Positions 44,726 through 56,296 of a stretch of DNA of 64,000 nt are shown here, one piece after another. The DNA comes from Okapia johnstoni (taxonomy: Eukaryota > Chordata > Mammalia > Artiodactyla > Giraffidae). The position numbers were made by a program, and so were the translations under genes. The stretch is from assembly GCA_024291935.2 (NCBI GenBank), contig CM044321.1, forward strand, positions 61,064,985 through 61,128,984, given 5' to 3'. Under the pieces are notes generated by a model. That model was not told the origin of the DNA. It made no database searches and saw only the letters and a list, made by a program, of their open reading frames with translations. Position 1 is the stretch's first letter. Each line of letters opens with the position of its first letter.

Positions 44726-45399
44726 TTATATCAAGAATTGCATACGATAGGATTAATTAATTGAGAAGAATGAGTGACATTTTATGTTATTAGTTATAAA
44801 CAACTGTCTTTAAAATCATCTAGGATTCATATATCTTTAAGGACAAAAAAATGCTCAAGTCTGCCCCACATAGCTGCTTGGAGAAGCTGTGTGATGTAAT
44901 TGCACCTCCATAAATGATAAGAAAGTATGAGAAACCTGCCCTTACATGATAAGGGGAAAAGAAATGCCTCACTCAAGCTAGACAGATGGATTTAGACAAT
45001 CGTGTTTAATTTTTTAGGCTGCACTCTTATACATACATTTAAAATTCCAAAAGGAAAAAATATATAGCTTCAGAATTGCATATCTGAAAACTTAGCTTAA
45101 GGCTGTAATATGTTTTTTGATAACGAAATATTTATGAGGAACACAATCCTCAAAGAACAGAGAACAAATTGTATGGTTCATTGAGTCTACCATGTTCCAA
45201 ATGGTAGACACAATGATGGCATTATTTACAGATTTGTAGGACTTACTTTCCTGGCTTCCAGGGGTTTATCAGATTTAGTGATAAACCCTGATGTGAAAAA
45301 TCATATTTTCCCATATAAAATCATATATAGTCTTACAAATCTGGAAGTGAGAGATTATTCAAAATCCCTGGATGCATGCTCCTCTTTGCACATGAATTT
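44726..45399. other. AT-rich sequence with a hairpin cluster
   Basis: No gene. Three small inverted repeats at 45185-45343 are listed separately. Confidence 0.45.
45185..45343. repeat. Cluster of three inverted repeats
   Basis: gtctaccat/atggtagac at 45185-45193/45201-45209 (perfect). gggtttatca/tgataaaccc at 45262-45271/45279-45288 (perfect). An outer 15-base pair 45229-45243/45329-45343 (one mismatch) encloses the second. Confidence 0.85.
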
Positions 45400-45790
45400 A
45401 CAGTTTCATCCAGACTGATCTGCTCATGGTCCCTAACCTTGCCCACACCTTCCTGCTGCCTCTTTTTAGCTCATGCAGTTTCCCATTCTTGGAATACCCT
45501 CCTTGCTATTGTTCTAACCACCTAAGCCTAACTTTTATCCAGGATCCAGTTAATGTTTTACTTCTTTGTGAAGTCAGCCTAAACCATCTCAGACCACAAT
45601 GAACTTCAGAACACCTCTAGCCCTTATTGTTTAGCCACTAACCTGGCATTTAACAGATGCCAAGGCAGCATTACAAACCTTCTTACGTACAGATTCCATT
45701 ACCCCAATTACACTATGGCATAACCCACTGGAGGGGAGTGACCATGCCATATGTGTCCTTGTGTCCACTAGACTAGATTATAGGATCAGA
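45400..45790 (+). mobile_element. L2 LINE 3' relic
   Basis: cttgcccacaccttcctgct, cattcttggaataccctcct, ttgtgaagtcagcctaaacc, tggaggggagtgaccatg: sense L2 order. Confidence 0.65.
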
Positions 45791-46120
45791 CCAGTGGTGG
45801 GAATTCCTCTAAGTTAAGATATGAATGCGAATGTGGACATTGTCTTTATTCTTTTTGTATGTGTGTGTCAAATATTCTCTGTAGTTGACCCATTCTATTG
45901 TGTAGGCTCTGAACTCCACTTATGTTCTACGACATTTAAAATTTCAGCAACAGGTCTTGTTAAGTTCAAAGCTATCTCTTGGGATAAGGTCCATTTAAAA
46001 TCAGGAGTCTCAAACTTATGACAGATTTTATTTTGTTGGGCTCCAAATTTACCATGGACAATGACTGAAGCCACAAAATTAAAAGATTCTTACTCCTTAG
46101 AAGGAAAGCCATGACAAACC
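45791..46120. other. Unassigned sequence
   Basis: Nothing recognised. Confidence 0.4.
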
Positions 46121-46390
46121 TAGTTCAGTTCAGTCCAGTCACTCAGTCGTGTCTGACTCTTTGTGACCCCATGAATCACAGCACGCCAGGCCTCCCTGTC
46201 TATCACCAACTCCCAGAGTTTACGCAAACCCATGTCCATCGAATCAATGATGCCATCCAACAATTTCATCCTCTGTCGTCCCTTTCTTCTCCTGCCCCCA
46301 ATCCTTCCCAGCATTAGGGTCTTTTCTAATGAGTCAACTCTTCGCATGAGGTGGCCAAAGTGTTGGAGTTTCAGCTTCAACATCAGTCCC
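46121..46390 (-). mobile_element. BovB 3' fragment, left arm of a head-to-head pair
   Basis: Antisense BovB terminus through ggagtttcagcttcaacatc. Encodes, on the minus strand, the last about 85 residues of the BovB ORF2 product ending at KSQTRLSD, without catalytic motifs. Confidence 0.94.
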
Positions 46391-46889
46391 TAGACAGGAT
46401 ATTAAAAAGCAGAGATACCACTTTGTCATAGAGGTCCATATAGTCAAAGTTATGGTTTTTCCAGTAGTCATGTATGGATGTGAGAGATGGACCATAAAGA
46501 AGGTTGAGAGCTGAAAAACTGATGCTTTCGAACTGTGGTACTGGAGAAGACTCAAGAGTTCCTTGGACCGTAAGGAGATCAAACTAGTCATTCCTAAAGG
46601 AAATCGACTCTGAATATTCATTGGAAGGACTGATGCTGAAACTGAAGCTCCAATACTTTGGCCACCTGATGCGAAGAGCCCACTCACTGGAAAAGATCCT
46701 GATGCTGGGAAAGACTGAGGACAGGAGGAGAAGCGGGCAACAAAGGATGAGATGGTTGGATGGCATCACTTATTCAATGGACATAAGTTTGAGCAAACTC
46801 TGGGAGATAGTGAAGGGCAGGGAAGCCTGGTGTGTTACAATTCACGGAGTCACAAAGAGTCAGACATGACTTAGCAACTGAACAACAGC
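46391..46889 (+). mobile_element. BovB 3' fragment, right arm of a head-to-head pair
   Basis: Sense BovB from tagacaggatattaaaaagc to gacttagcaactgaacaac. It shares its last about 265 bases with the inverted left arm, making a long inverted repeat with about 235 bases between the arms. Confidence 0.94.
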
Positions 46890-47598
46890 AAACTTATATG
46901 CTTTCTGAGGCCAGTCAAGTAACCTCATAGACTATGCCCACCCAGCTCCATATTTTTGTCACGAGGGAATACAAGCTAAGTCTGTTCGTTAGAGCTCAGC
47001 ATGTTCATGCCCCAAGGAGCTCCACTGGAGCTCTAGCACCATCAGCAATCCATGGTCTTTGAACTCATTGCTTGGGCAGTTGGTTCTCTGGTTAAGTGCC
47101 TCTTGCCACCCTCATCTAAATGCAAATGTCTGGACCCAAATGCAAAGACCCATCTCCAGGTCTACCCTAACCTCTGTTGACCTCTTTGCGTAGAGTTCCA
47201 TTGATCCTCAATTATCAATAATGTCGCTCCGGGCAAGGCTTTTTGTTGGCTTCTACCTCTGCCTGGAGTTTGATGGCCAACAGTGCTCATCAAGCTCTGA
47301 CTCTCTGCTGCCCTCAACAGGCCTTTGACCTCATTGCCTTTGCCATTTAGTGTGGTTAACTTTGACTTTCCAGGTGAGATAAAGAAGGTCTTACAGTCTG
47401 AGATGGATCATGTATTTTGTGTCAAGTGCTTCTGTGTGTTTGGTCATTACTTTTTATTCTGGTTGTGCATGGGTAGGTGTTTTCTTCTTAACTTACTTGC
47501 AGTTATTGTAGGTACATTCCAGTGGTGTTTTTTCTTTCTATACCTAACATCTTTTTTGTGTGTTTTTCTTCCATTTAAAATAACAATGCTATGAAGTA
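46890..47598. other. Unassigned sequence
   Basis: Nothing recognised. Confidence 0.4.
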
Positions 47599-47768
47599 GA
47601 AGTCCAGGTGGCGCTAGTGGTGAAGAATCCACATGCCAAAGGAGGAGACATAAGAGACGTGGGTTCAATCCCTGGTTCGGGAAGATCCCCTGAAGGAGAG
47701 CATGGCAACTTACTCCAGTATTCTTACCTGGAGAATCCCATGGACAGAGGAGCCTGGTGGGCTGTGGC
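47599..47768 (+). mobile_element. Bov-tA SINE, 3'-truncated
   Basis: gtccaggtggcgctagtggt to gagcctggtgggctgtgg. The final BovB-like tail is missing, which is unusual for target-primed insertion and suggests a later deletion. Confidence 0.9.
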
Positions 47769-47784
47769 ACAGAAGTCAATTATC

Positions 47785-47945
47785 TGGGTAAAGACAGTAT
47801 GGTTTAACTGAAAGCATGTGACATTTGGAGTAAGACAGATCTGTATTTTAATCTGGACTCTACCAATGACTGGCTCTATGAACTTGGGCAATGTTTTTTC
47901 TGTTTTGTTCCTTTCTGAAAAGGGCATTATGTAATCATATGCAAG
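47785..47945 (+). mobile_element. MIR SINE
   Basis: aagacagtatggtttaactg, aatctggactctaccaatga, ctctatgaacttgggcaatg. Confidence 0.78.
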
Positions 47946-48269
47946 CAAAACTGACTCACAGATGGTGCTTAATACTTGGGTGTTTTCCCCCTTCTTCCTC
48001 AGGTATTTTCACTTTGAGTAAGGCCGTCGGCCGTCAGCTTTCTTACTATAGAAATTAGCCATCACTGTGTGGGAGACATTCATCATCTACTTTTCCCCTC
48101 CCCTCCCTCTCCTCTGCTGTCTTCAGTCTGTGGTCTCTCAGATTCAGGAGAGACAATACGTGTCGGACAGATGTTTAGTCAGCAAGCCTGGTACTTTCTC
48201 CCACTGACTGAAGGATCTTACTTGACTTGCATGCTCAGGAAACATCCTTTGACTGTGAGCAACAGCCCT
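47946..48269. other. Unassigned sequence
   Basis: Nothing recognised. Confidence 0.35.
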
Positions 48270-48499
48270 ATGAAATGTTGTTGTTTAGTCGCTAAGTCAT
48301 GTCTGACTCTTTTGTGACCCCATGTGCTATAGCCTGCCAGGCTCCTCTGTTCACGGGATTTCCCAGGCAAGTATACTGGAGTGGGTTGCCATTTCCTTCT
48401 CCAGGGGAATCTTCCTGACCCAGAGATGGAACCTGCGTCTCCTGGATTGACAGGTGAATTCTTTACAGCTGAGCCACCAGGGAAACCCCATGAAATGTT
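48270..48499 (-). mobile_element. Bov-tA SINE with target-site duplication
   Basis: Antisense full-length element between exact atgaaatgtt repeats at 48270-48279 and 48490-48499. Confidence 0.95.
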
Positions 48500-48664
48500 A
48501 GTCATATGAAAATTAGGCAGACTGCTCTGTCCTGTTAAAACAAAACTGGATCTGGAAGGGTTCATTGGAAGAGTAGGTGTTAGTTTCTAAGCATAACAGG
48601 CAAATGTGGTACGGCCAGCAACACAAGTCCAGGGTAAGACCACATCTCTGTGACCACATGTTGA

Positions 48665-48860
48665 ATTTTTACTGTCAGAGATTTTACATATTATATCTTT
48701 GACTCATCAGAAGAGCCTTGTGTGTTTGACTCTCATCCCCATTTTACAGATGAGGCAACTGAGGCTCCAAGAAGTGGAAGTAACTTTCTCAAGATCATAT
48801 AACTAGTAAAGGCCAAAGCTGGAATTTGAACCAAAGTTTGACTGGACACAGATGCTATGT
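48665..48860 (-). mobile_element. MIR SINE, well preserved
   Basis: catccccattttacagatga, ggcaactgaggctccaagaa, ctggaatttgaaccaaagt. Confidence 0.87.
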
Positions 48861-48865
48861 TCCAT

Positions 48866-49400
48866 TATAGTAGGTCCCCTATATATGAACCTTCAGGTTG
48901 TGAACTTTCAAAGATGTGAGTGTGCCCCTGTGTGCCAGCTATCGTACCATGGTTGTTGTTTAGTTGCTCAGTTGTGTCCAGCTCTTTTGCAACCCTGTGG
49001 ACTGTAGCCCGTCAGGCTCCCCTCTCCACGGGATTTCCCAGGCAAGAATACTGGAGTGGGTTGCCATTTCCTTCTCCATGGGATCTTTCCTGACCCAGGG
49101 ATTGAAGTCACATCTCCGGCATTGGCAGGCAGGTTCTTTACCACTGAACCACCAGGGAAGCCCTATTGTACTGTACTACTGTACTTTTCAAGGTACTGTA
49201 CTGTAAGATTAAGCATATTTATTTTTGTGTTTGTTTTTATGTATTATTTGTGTGAAAAGTATTATAAACCTATCGTACTATAGTACTATATAGCCGATTG
49301 TGTTAATTCGGTACCTAGGCTCATTTAGTTGGACTTACAAACAAATTGGACTTACAGATGAGCTCTCAGAACAGAACTTGTTTGTATGTAGAAAACTTAC
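48866..49400. mobile_element. Tigger-like DNA transposon with terminal inverted repeats, split by Bov-tA
   Basis: Left terminus tagtaggtcccctatatatg (about 48869) and the complement of the right terminus (gtatgtagaaaacttactg, to 49400) agree as imperfect inverted repeats. Inner blocks ttgtgaactttcaaagatg, aaaagtattataaacctatc and ggacttacaaacaaattgg fit a non-autonomous pogo/Tigger family. No transposase frame. Confidence 0.75.
48951..49165 (-). mobile_element. Bov-tA SINE nested in the DNA transposon
   Basis: ttgtttagttgctcagttgt to accaccagggaagccc, full length and antisense. Confidence 0.95.
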
Positions 49401-49939
49401 TGAATCTCTAAAAACAAGGGATTCTGAGAGTCAGCCAATGGGGAGCGCAGCCGGCAGGGATACAAGTCTTCACTTGGCTCCACAAGGAGACACAAGTTTC
49501 AGCACCTCATGGCTCTATGGGGGCTCTTAAAGTCTGGGTTGAAGGCCAGTGTTAACTATACTACTGTACCATACTGATGTCAGATCATAGCCTTCTGTCG
49601 GTTGCTGATCCGGTGTTGAATGACAGGTTACATTTTTAAAGATTGCATCAGTAATTCATGCATTATTACTCCTGAATTAGTGCAGTGCTTCAAATCATCT
49701 TGTTGTACTTTAGCATAATTATCTATAATTAAAAATAAATTCCTGTAGGGTGAGAATATTAATTCCTACCCAAATCTCTTTATTTCAATTGTACCTATCA
49801 ACCATTACCCAGCTCTTACTCAACAACTCCGAACACTTTTTGTGGAACAGACTTTGCTCTGTCCAGTAAGTATATATTTCCTATACTACAGTGTATTCAT
49901 CTCTCTTTGGGGTCAGCATTTCCCCTGGTATTTTGTGTT
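49401..49939. other. Unassigned sequence
   Basis: AT-rich from 49640. Nothing recognised. Confidence 0.4.
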
Positions 49940-50046
49940 AGTTGTTGTTCAGTCGCTAAGCTGTGTCTGACTCTTTGCGACCCCATGTACTGCAGCAAGC
50001 CAGGCTCCTCTGTCCTTCACTATCTCCTGGAGTTTGCTCAAATTTT
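49940..50046 (-). mobile_element. BovB 3' end fragment
   Basis: ttgttcagtcgctaagctgt to cctggagtttgctcaaattt. Confidence 0.87.
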
Positions 50047-50069
50047 GTGTTCTTTAAAAAAAAGAAAAC

Positions 50070-50253
50070 TGTTCTTAAAGTCTTTATTGCACGTGTTGCA
50101 ATATTGCTTCTGTTTCACAGGTTTTGGTTTTTTGACCATGAGGTATATGGGATCTCAGTTCCCTGACCAGGGATTGAACCCACATCCCCTGCATTGGAAC
50201 ATGAAGTTCTAACCACTGGACCTCCAAGGAAGTCCCAGTAAATGTTCTTAAAG
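50070..50253 (-). mobile_element. CHR-type SINE (short form) with target-site duplication
   Basis: tctttattgcacgtgttgca, tttgaccatgaggtatatgg, ggacctccaaggaagtccc. Perfect 11-base repeat tgttcttaaag at 50070-50080 and 50243-50253. Confidence 0.94.
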
Positions 50254-50397
50254 TTACTGGTTTTTGTTGGTTTGTGGTTTGATTCACTTGTAGATTCTTA
50301 GGAAAGCTATGAAGCACATTCAAGAACAAAAACACACAGGCACACAGATTGTGCATGAAATTTTAGGAGAATCAAGGATCCGCTAGGACCTTAATAA

Positions 50398-50572
50398 GTG
50401 GGGTCCCCAGGTCAGCAGCACCAGCATTGTTGAGAGCTTGTTGAAGAGGCAAATCCTTCGGCCCTACTGATCAGAAACTCTGGGGCTGAGGAACAGTGAT
50501 CTGGGTATTAATAAGCTTTCCAGATGATTCTGATGACCAAATGTTTGAGAACCACGGCATGAGGAGTTAAGA
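50398..50572 (-). mobile_element. MER5A-like relic, nearly complete
   Basis: cagcagcaccagcattgttg, gatcagaaactctggggctg, aagctttccagatgattctg, tgtttgagaaccacggc terminal inverted repeat. Confidence 0.82.
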
Positions 50573-50743
50573 AACTTGCCCTGGCAGGACGCCATTCACA
50601 TCCTGCAATAAATATCAGCTCTCCGAGAGCAGAAAGGGTAATGGATCCTTGCAAGCTCTGATCCAGTTACCTTCCCTGGGTGCTAACAGCTGCTTCGTGT
50701 TTCAGCCCAAGGATGCATTTGCTTACTGGCACTAAGCAGGGCG

Positions 50744-50825
50744 ATGGCAACACCATCACTGATCCTGCCGAGACACCTGCATTGGCAGGCAGGTTCTTTA
50801 CCACTGAGCCACCAGGGAAGCCCTG
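50744..50825 (-). mobile_element. Bov-tA SINE, head only
   Basis: cctgcattggcaggcaggtt, ctttaccactgagccaccag, ggaagccct. Only the tRNA-like 5' part is present. Confidence 0.88.
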
Positions 50826-50947
50826 AGTGTGATTAGGGAGAATTTGGTTTGGTGCTTGGATTTTCAAGAAGTCAACTTTTGGAGTCAATCTCTAAGTTTT
50901 ACCATGCAGAAAATTTTACCTTTCATCAAGGTAACCCGGACATTGTG

Positions 50948-51150
50948 TATGTGTAGTCATGTCTGACTCTTGGTGACCCCCATAGATTGCAGCCCCCCCA
51001 GGCTCCTCTGTCCATGGGATTTCCCAGGCAAAAATACTGGAGATACAGTACATTTCCTCCTCCAGGGGGTCTTTCCTGACCCAGGGATCAAACCCATGTC
51101 TCCTGCATTGGCAGATGGATTCTTTACCACTGAACCACCAGGACAGTCCA
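50948..51150 (-). mobile_element. Bov-tA SINE, full length
   Basis: tgtagtcatgtctgactctt to accactgaaccaccaggaca. Confidence 0.93.
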
Positions 51151-51849
51151 CGGGGAAACTTACCAGATGCAGTTGAAGGCTAGAGTGACTTCTCTTAGCC
51201 CCACTCGTGAACAGGAAACCAAGACCCTTTTCCATAGAGAGTCCACTCCCTCCTTACATTGCAGGACAGCTTACTCCCTGAAAAAGAAAGGAAACCAAAG
51301 CTAAACAAGAAAAGAGATTATTTAACTGAATATTTGAATGGGTCCCCAAACTGCTAAGCACTATTTTCAGGAATCTGAAGATAGTAATACAAGTCCCGTC
51401 ACTCTGCTTTTCTCCCTCCAGCTGAGATCCCATCTCTCTTCTCTGCTGAACAGCTGTTTGTACTTCTTCAGCCCCATCGGTCCATTGAAATGGTTTTAGC
51501 CACCATGACCTGTGGTGGCCCTGGCTCTCTCTCTAGGAGACTGTGATTCTCTCAGTGGTAGCTGACTTAACTTACTTCTCAGCGGTAGGGAGAGCTGTGG
51601 ATCACTCCCCACCTTTTTAAGCTCTTCCTTTCTTTTATCAAAGCACTTCTTTTTTGTAACTATTTAAAAACATGTTGCTGTTTCTTGGATGCTAGCCTGC
51701 CTGACTGTCTTAAAGTCCTTGTTAGTCACCACGTTTTCTTCGTGTGAATTTCCCAAATGGTTGTGGAGGAGAAAGGGGGCATTATTCTGTACCTGCATGA
51801 CCGGCACATTCCCATTGTTCACAACTCCACCCAAATTGGTTCTTTGTAG
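51151..51849. other. Unassigned sequence
   Basis: May include the outer part of the L2 that follows (from about 51420). No gene. Confidence 0.4.
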
Positions 51850-52200
51850 TTCTTCCAGGTGCCATTCTCCTGTCCACCCTGGCATCTTTACACACGCCAC
51901 TCCTCTACCTACAGGGCTCTCTTTCCATCTTTGCCTTCAGATTTCAGCACAAATACTTCTCTTCCTGGGAGCCTTTTCTGACCATCTGACCACCTCCATG
52001 CTGCGTGAGTTGGTTTTATTATTGTTCTCCCAGGACCAGGCGCTTTTCCTTCAAAGCACTTATGCAAGTTTCTAAATGTATATCTATTTCTGGTGATCTG
52101 ATGAATACTTACCTTCCCATAGATGGTAAGCTCCAGGAGGGCAGGGACCTGGTCTTCTCAAAAACTTTTGGCTAAATAAATCACTTTATTATCTCACTGA
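51850..52200 (+). mobile_element. L2 LINE 3' end
   Basis: catctttgccttcagatttc, ctgggagccttttctgacca, ggtaagctccaggagggcag, ggacctggtcttctc, then taaataaat: sense L2 order. Confidence 0.85.
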
Positions 52201-52839
52201 ATTTGTAAAACAATGCATAGAGCTTTGACCTGACAATTCCTAGGGGGCTCCATGCCCCCTCCTTCTTCTGCATTCAACATCTGTCCTTTTGTTTCACTCT
52301 TCCCCAAAGGGAGGAGTGCCTGAATTTGCCTGACAAGTTTGAGAAAATCAACTCTGTTACATAGCCTACCTGGTCCCGGTCCTTGCCCTGCTCACAGCCT
52401 GCCAGTCAGCAAGTTTGTCGGGGAAAGTGGTCATGGGTGATTCCAATCAGCTTATGACGAGGTGGATAGATCTGCCTATTTCCAGGGTGAAGCCCATTTG
52501 TCAACTGTCTGAGCCACTTCTCCAGGCGAGCTTTATCAATCAATCTGACATTTTGACTTCCACCCCTCTGACCTTTTAATTTTCTTAATGAGTCAGTAGG
52601 TTGGATGAAGTTAAGTGTTAATTTTGTCTGCTAACAAAAATGGCAGCCTTCTCAGATTTTCCCTTTCCCTGTTATAACAGATACTCTTGTTCTCTGAGCT
52701 GACTAGATCTGAACACTTTTTCTCTTTTCCTCAAATCGTGCCATAAGTCGTAGTAAGTCTCCTGTTTCCTCAGAAACTCCTTTCCTATTCAAGTACTAGT
52801 TGTACTGAAAGTTTCAATAACTCCTTTTTTCTAACTTTG
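52201..52839. other. Unassigned sequence
   Basis: Nothing recognised. Confidence 0.4.
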
Positions 52840-53165
52840 TTATTTTTCTTATTGCAGTATAATTATCTTACAATGTTGTGTTAGTTTCTGCTGTACAAGA
52901 AAGTGAATCAGCTATATGTATACATATATCCCCTCCCCCTTGAACCACTCCCCTATCCCACCCCTCTAGGTCATCACAGCACACTGAGCTGGGCTTATGT
53001 GATACAGCAATTTCCCTCCAGCTATCTATTTTACACATGGCAGTGTATTTATGTCGAACCTAAGCTCCCAATTCATCCCACCCTCCCCTTCCCACTCTGT
53101 GTCCATGCATCCATTATGTCTACATCTCTATTCCTGCCCTGGAACTAGATTCATCTGTAATGCCA
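52840..53165 (-). mobile_element. Artiodactyl L1 3' end
   Basis: acaatgttgtgttagtttct, gtgaatcagctatatgtata, atcccacccctctaggtcat, tctctattcctgccctgg. Confidence 0.92.
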
Positions 53166-53581
53166 TCTCAGAGTCACTGATGAGATGAGTATCTCACATA
53201 TCAGCTGCCTGTCTCACCCTGACTTCTAGTAGGAGAGCCGTGTCTGGCAGATCACACTCTGAATTTACCAACATTTCCCCCTGCTCATGAAGCTGAGCTG
53301 ACCTGCAGGTTAGGGCACTTGACCTGAGAATGGAGACTCAAAGGAATCGACTTCTACCTGGCTTGCAGCCTATGAGGTAGCCTGGCACAAAAATCAATGT
53401 TCAAATAAGGTCAGAAAATGATTAACTAGGTCAAACAGAATTCTTCTCAGAGAGAATTGAATTGGAGATGTGGGTGAGTGTCCACTAGTTGGGAAGGAGG
53501 ACCCAACACAAGGAAGCTGGAATCTGATCATCATGGAGACTTGGTAAAGGAGGAACTCCAGAGAGAGATCACTGAGATCCT
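53166..53581. other. Unassigned sequence
   Basis: Nothing recognised; it leads into the minisatellite. Confidence 0.4.
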
Positions 53582-54015
53582 GTTGCTGGTTGCCCGATGG
53601 ATAACCAGGTTGCTAGGTGGACAGCCAGGTTGTTAGATGGATAACCTGGCTGCTAGGTGGACAACCATGTTGGTAGATGGACAACCAGGTTGCTAGGTAG
53701 ACAACCAGGTTGACAGGTGGATAACCAGGTTGCTAGGTGAACAACCAGGCTGATAGGTGGATAATCAGTTTTCCAGGTAGACAACCAGGTTGCTAGGTGA
53801 ACAACCAGGTTGCTAGGTAGGTAACTAAGTTGCTAGGTGAACAACCAGGCTGATAAGTAGACAACCAGATTGCTAGGTGGGCAACCAATTTGCTAGGTGG
53901 ATAACCAGGCTGCTAGATGGATAACCTGGTTGCTAGATGGATAGCCTGGTTGCTAGATGGACAACCTGGTTGCTAGATGGATAACAGGTTGCCAAATGGA
54001 CACCAGATTGCTAGA
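53582..54015. repeat. 20-bp minisatellite, about 22 units
   Basis: Tandem units of ttgctaggtggacaaccagg type. Recurrent variants are g/a at position 8 (ggtgg or gatgg), aca/ata, and cctgg/ccagg. All internal units are 20 bases; two near the right end are 19. Variant classes cluster: gatgg units dominate the right end. 20 is not a multiple of three, so it is not a coding repeat. Confidence 0.97.
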
Positions 54016-55471
54016 ACTGCCTTGGACCCCAAGTGTGCCCATGCTCTGCTTCCAATACTGTTGGAGGACCAGGTGCATCTCTATCCTTTGCAGCCAACAA
54101 AGCTCAGTGAAGGCTCACGATTCAGATTGCTTCCACTTGTGTCTCCTGAATTCCCTGTTTCTCCAGCACCCTCGAGGAAACTTCTAGAGGGTATCCCTTA
54201 GCACAAAACAAGAGCGTGTCTCTTTTTCCCAACAAACAACACTCTCCGTGGTCTCGATTTACTCTCAACTTCACACATGACCTCATTGCCCACAGGAGCC
54301 CATGTTCGCAATGTGGTGGAATACAGCAAAAAGTGTGGGGCCAAGGTGACAGTCACACAGCTTGCAGGCTGATCCCAGCTGGTCCATGTGCCTGGTTTGG
54401 CCCGCACGTATTTGTATGAAATTTTTTAAAATTAATTTCTCATATTGAAGAAGGAGATTCCCCATAAAAATCCAGATTTCTACATTTCTTGAAAAATTGT
54501 GAACAAAGGCCCTGACAGCACTGGGCCTCCTTTCCCTGAGTGTGGTCATTCGTCAGTGCTGAGTAATGACCACCCCTCTAGCTGAAGGTACTCTTAGCTC
54601 TAGTTCACCCCTGGCTTGCCTCCATCACTTATGTGATCCTTGTTGTTGCTGGACTTCGCACTCACAGATAGAAAAAGAATGAAGGAGCAAACAGATGAGG
54701 AAAAGAAGTTATCTCTTAAGCCAAGGCAAGAAAGAATTAAGGAAGAGTTGCAGTCGAGAGAGGATACTAAGGAGAGACGCTAAGGATGGGGACCCAGCAG
54801 GGCCGATGAATTTGATTAGGAGGGGACTGTTGAAGTTCTCCATGAGTCCAGAAGCCAGATGGCAAGAGGACAAGGAAGTTGATGGTGGTCAGGCTGGATA
54901 GTGGAAATTCAAAGAACTGAGTCATGAAATGCAGAAGACAGATGTGACCGTTTCAAAAACTGTTAAATAGTGACCATTGCTAATATCTTCAGAATTTCAG
55001 AGACTTAGGGAAATTTCAAACAAAGAAAGGTAAGCCTATGATTTTAAGAAAAAATAGATATTGTCCCCAAAGGAGTTGATCTATCTATGGGAAATAATAA
55101 GGTGGGATGGAGAATTCTGATGACTTCATGGGGAATGTTCATCTTCCAGAGCTAGAGGGAGATCATCTGTCTCCTCTGAGATTTATAAGTTCCTGTGGCA
55201 TTTTGTCCATGTTTCAGTTTTCCTGCCAAGATGGAGGGACTCTGAAATTCACAACTGGTAACAGCTCTGTAACTGAGCAGGAGCCTCTGGGGACTTCCTA
55301 GGATAGGCCTTTGCTTATATCCCCTGCTTCAGCTCCTCTCTGAAGTACCCAGATAACAGCATTTGATGCAAACTTCCTGAGTAGTTTTGCAGATGTGAAC
55401 TGCCCCCTGAAATGGAAAATATTAACTACTTGATGACCATGAGCACATAGCCCCAGGCCTTCTGGAGCTTC
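54016..55471. other. Unassigned sequence
   Basis: About 54280-54540 may be an old unnamed repeat (aaaatccagatttct, as at 37780). No gene. Confidence 0.4.
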
Positions 55472-55622
55472 TTGCTGTTCAGTCACTAAGTCATGTCTAA
55501 CTCTCTGCGAGCCCATGGACTGCAGCATGCTAGGCTTCCCTCTCTTACCCTATCTCCTAGAGTTTGCTCAGACTATGTCCAGAGTCAGTGATGCCTCTGA
55601 CCATCTCATCCTCTGCCTCAGG
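55472..55622 (-). mobile_element. BovB 3' end fragment
   Basis: ctgttcagtcactaagtcat, gcagcatgctaggcttccct, accatctcatcctctgcctc, with small internal deletions. Confidence 0.88.
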
Positions 55623-56296
55623 ATTGATATTAACCTCTCTGAGTTCACTATCAGCTCATCAGTGAACCGTGCACGAGCTGACCATACACCCTGCAACCCT
55701 TCCTCACTTGCCCTTTAAAAATGCTTTGCTGAAACCGCTTCGGGGAGCACAGGGTTTCCTTAGGGCATTAGCTGCTTGTCTCCTTGCATGGCCTTGCAAT
55801 AAACCTTTCTCAGCTCCAAACTCGGATGTTTCAGCTTGTTTGGCCTTACTGTGCATCGAGACCACGAATTTTCTTTTAAAAAATGTCCCCGTGGTAATGT
55901 TTTTGATGGAATATTATCCTTTGGCCTGTTTCATTTTTCTCAGTGCTCTTTGGAATATCTCATGTGAAATAAATGCTTCAGATTTACATGAGGAAATTTG
56001 ATTTACAAAAAATAGTCTCATAGCCATTAAATATTACTTGGTTTGTCTGTGTATAGTATGACTTCTGTTTGCAAATCCATGTGCCTCAACCTGCAACAGC
56101 TGAAGTTATTTAAGATCTCAAAATGGACTTGGTTTGTGTTCTGCATTATCTGCTAGGAGTCTTGGTAATGCACCCACTTCTGTCTTCCTTAAGCTTCCAG
56201 ATTAGAAATATCTGGTCTTGAGCAAATACTTAATTATTCACTGGGGCTAGTCCTTCTCATATAGCCCTGCCCTGCTCCTGATGGAAGCTAAGAAAA
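55623..56296. other. Unassigned sequence
   Basis: Nothing recognised. Confidence 0.4.

Noticed and set aside
54280..54540. Shared phrase with 37755-37810 (aaaatccagatttct-like)
   Set aside because: Suggests a common old repeat, but the match is short and I cannot name or delimit the family.
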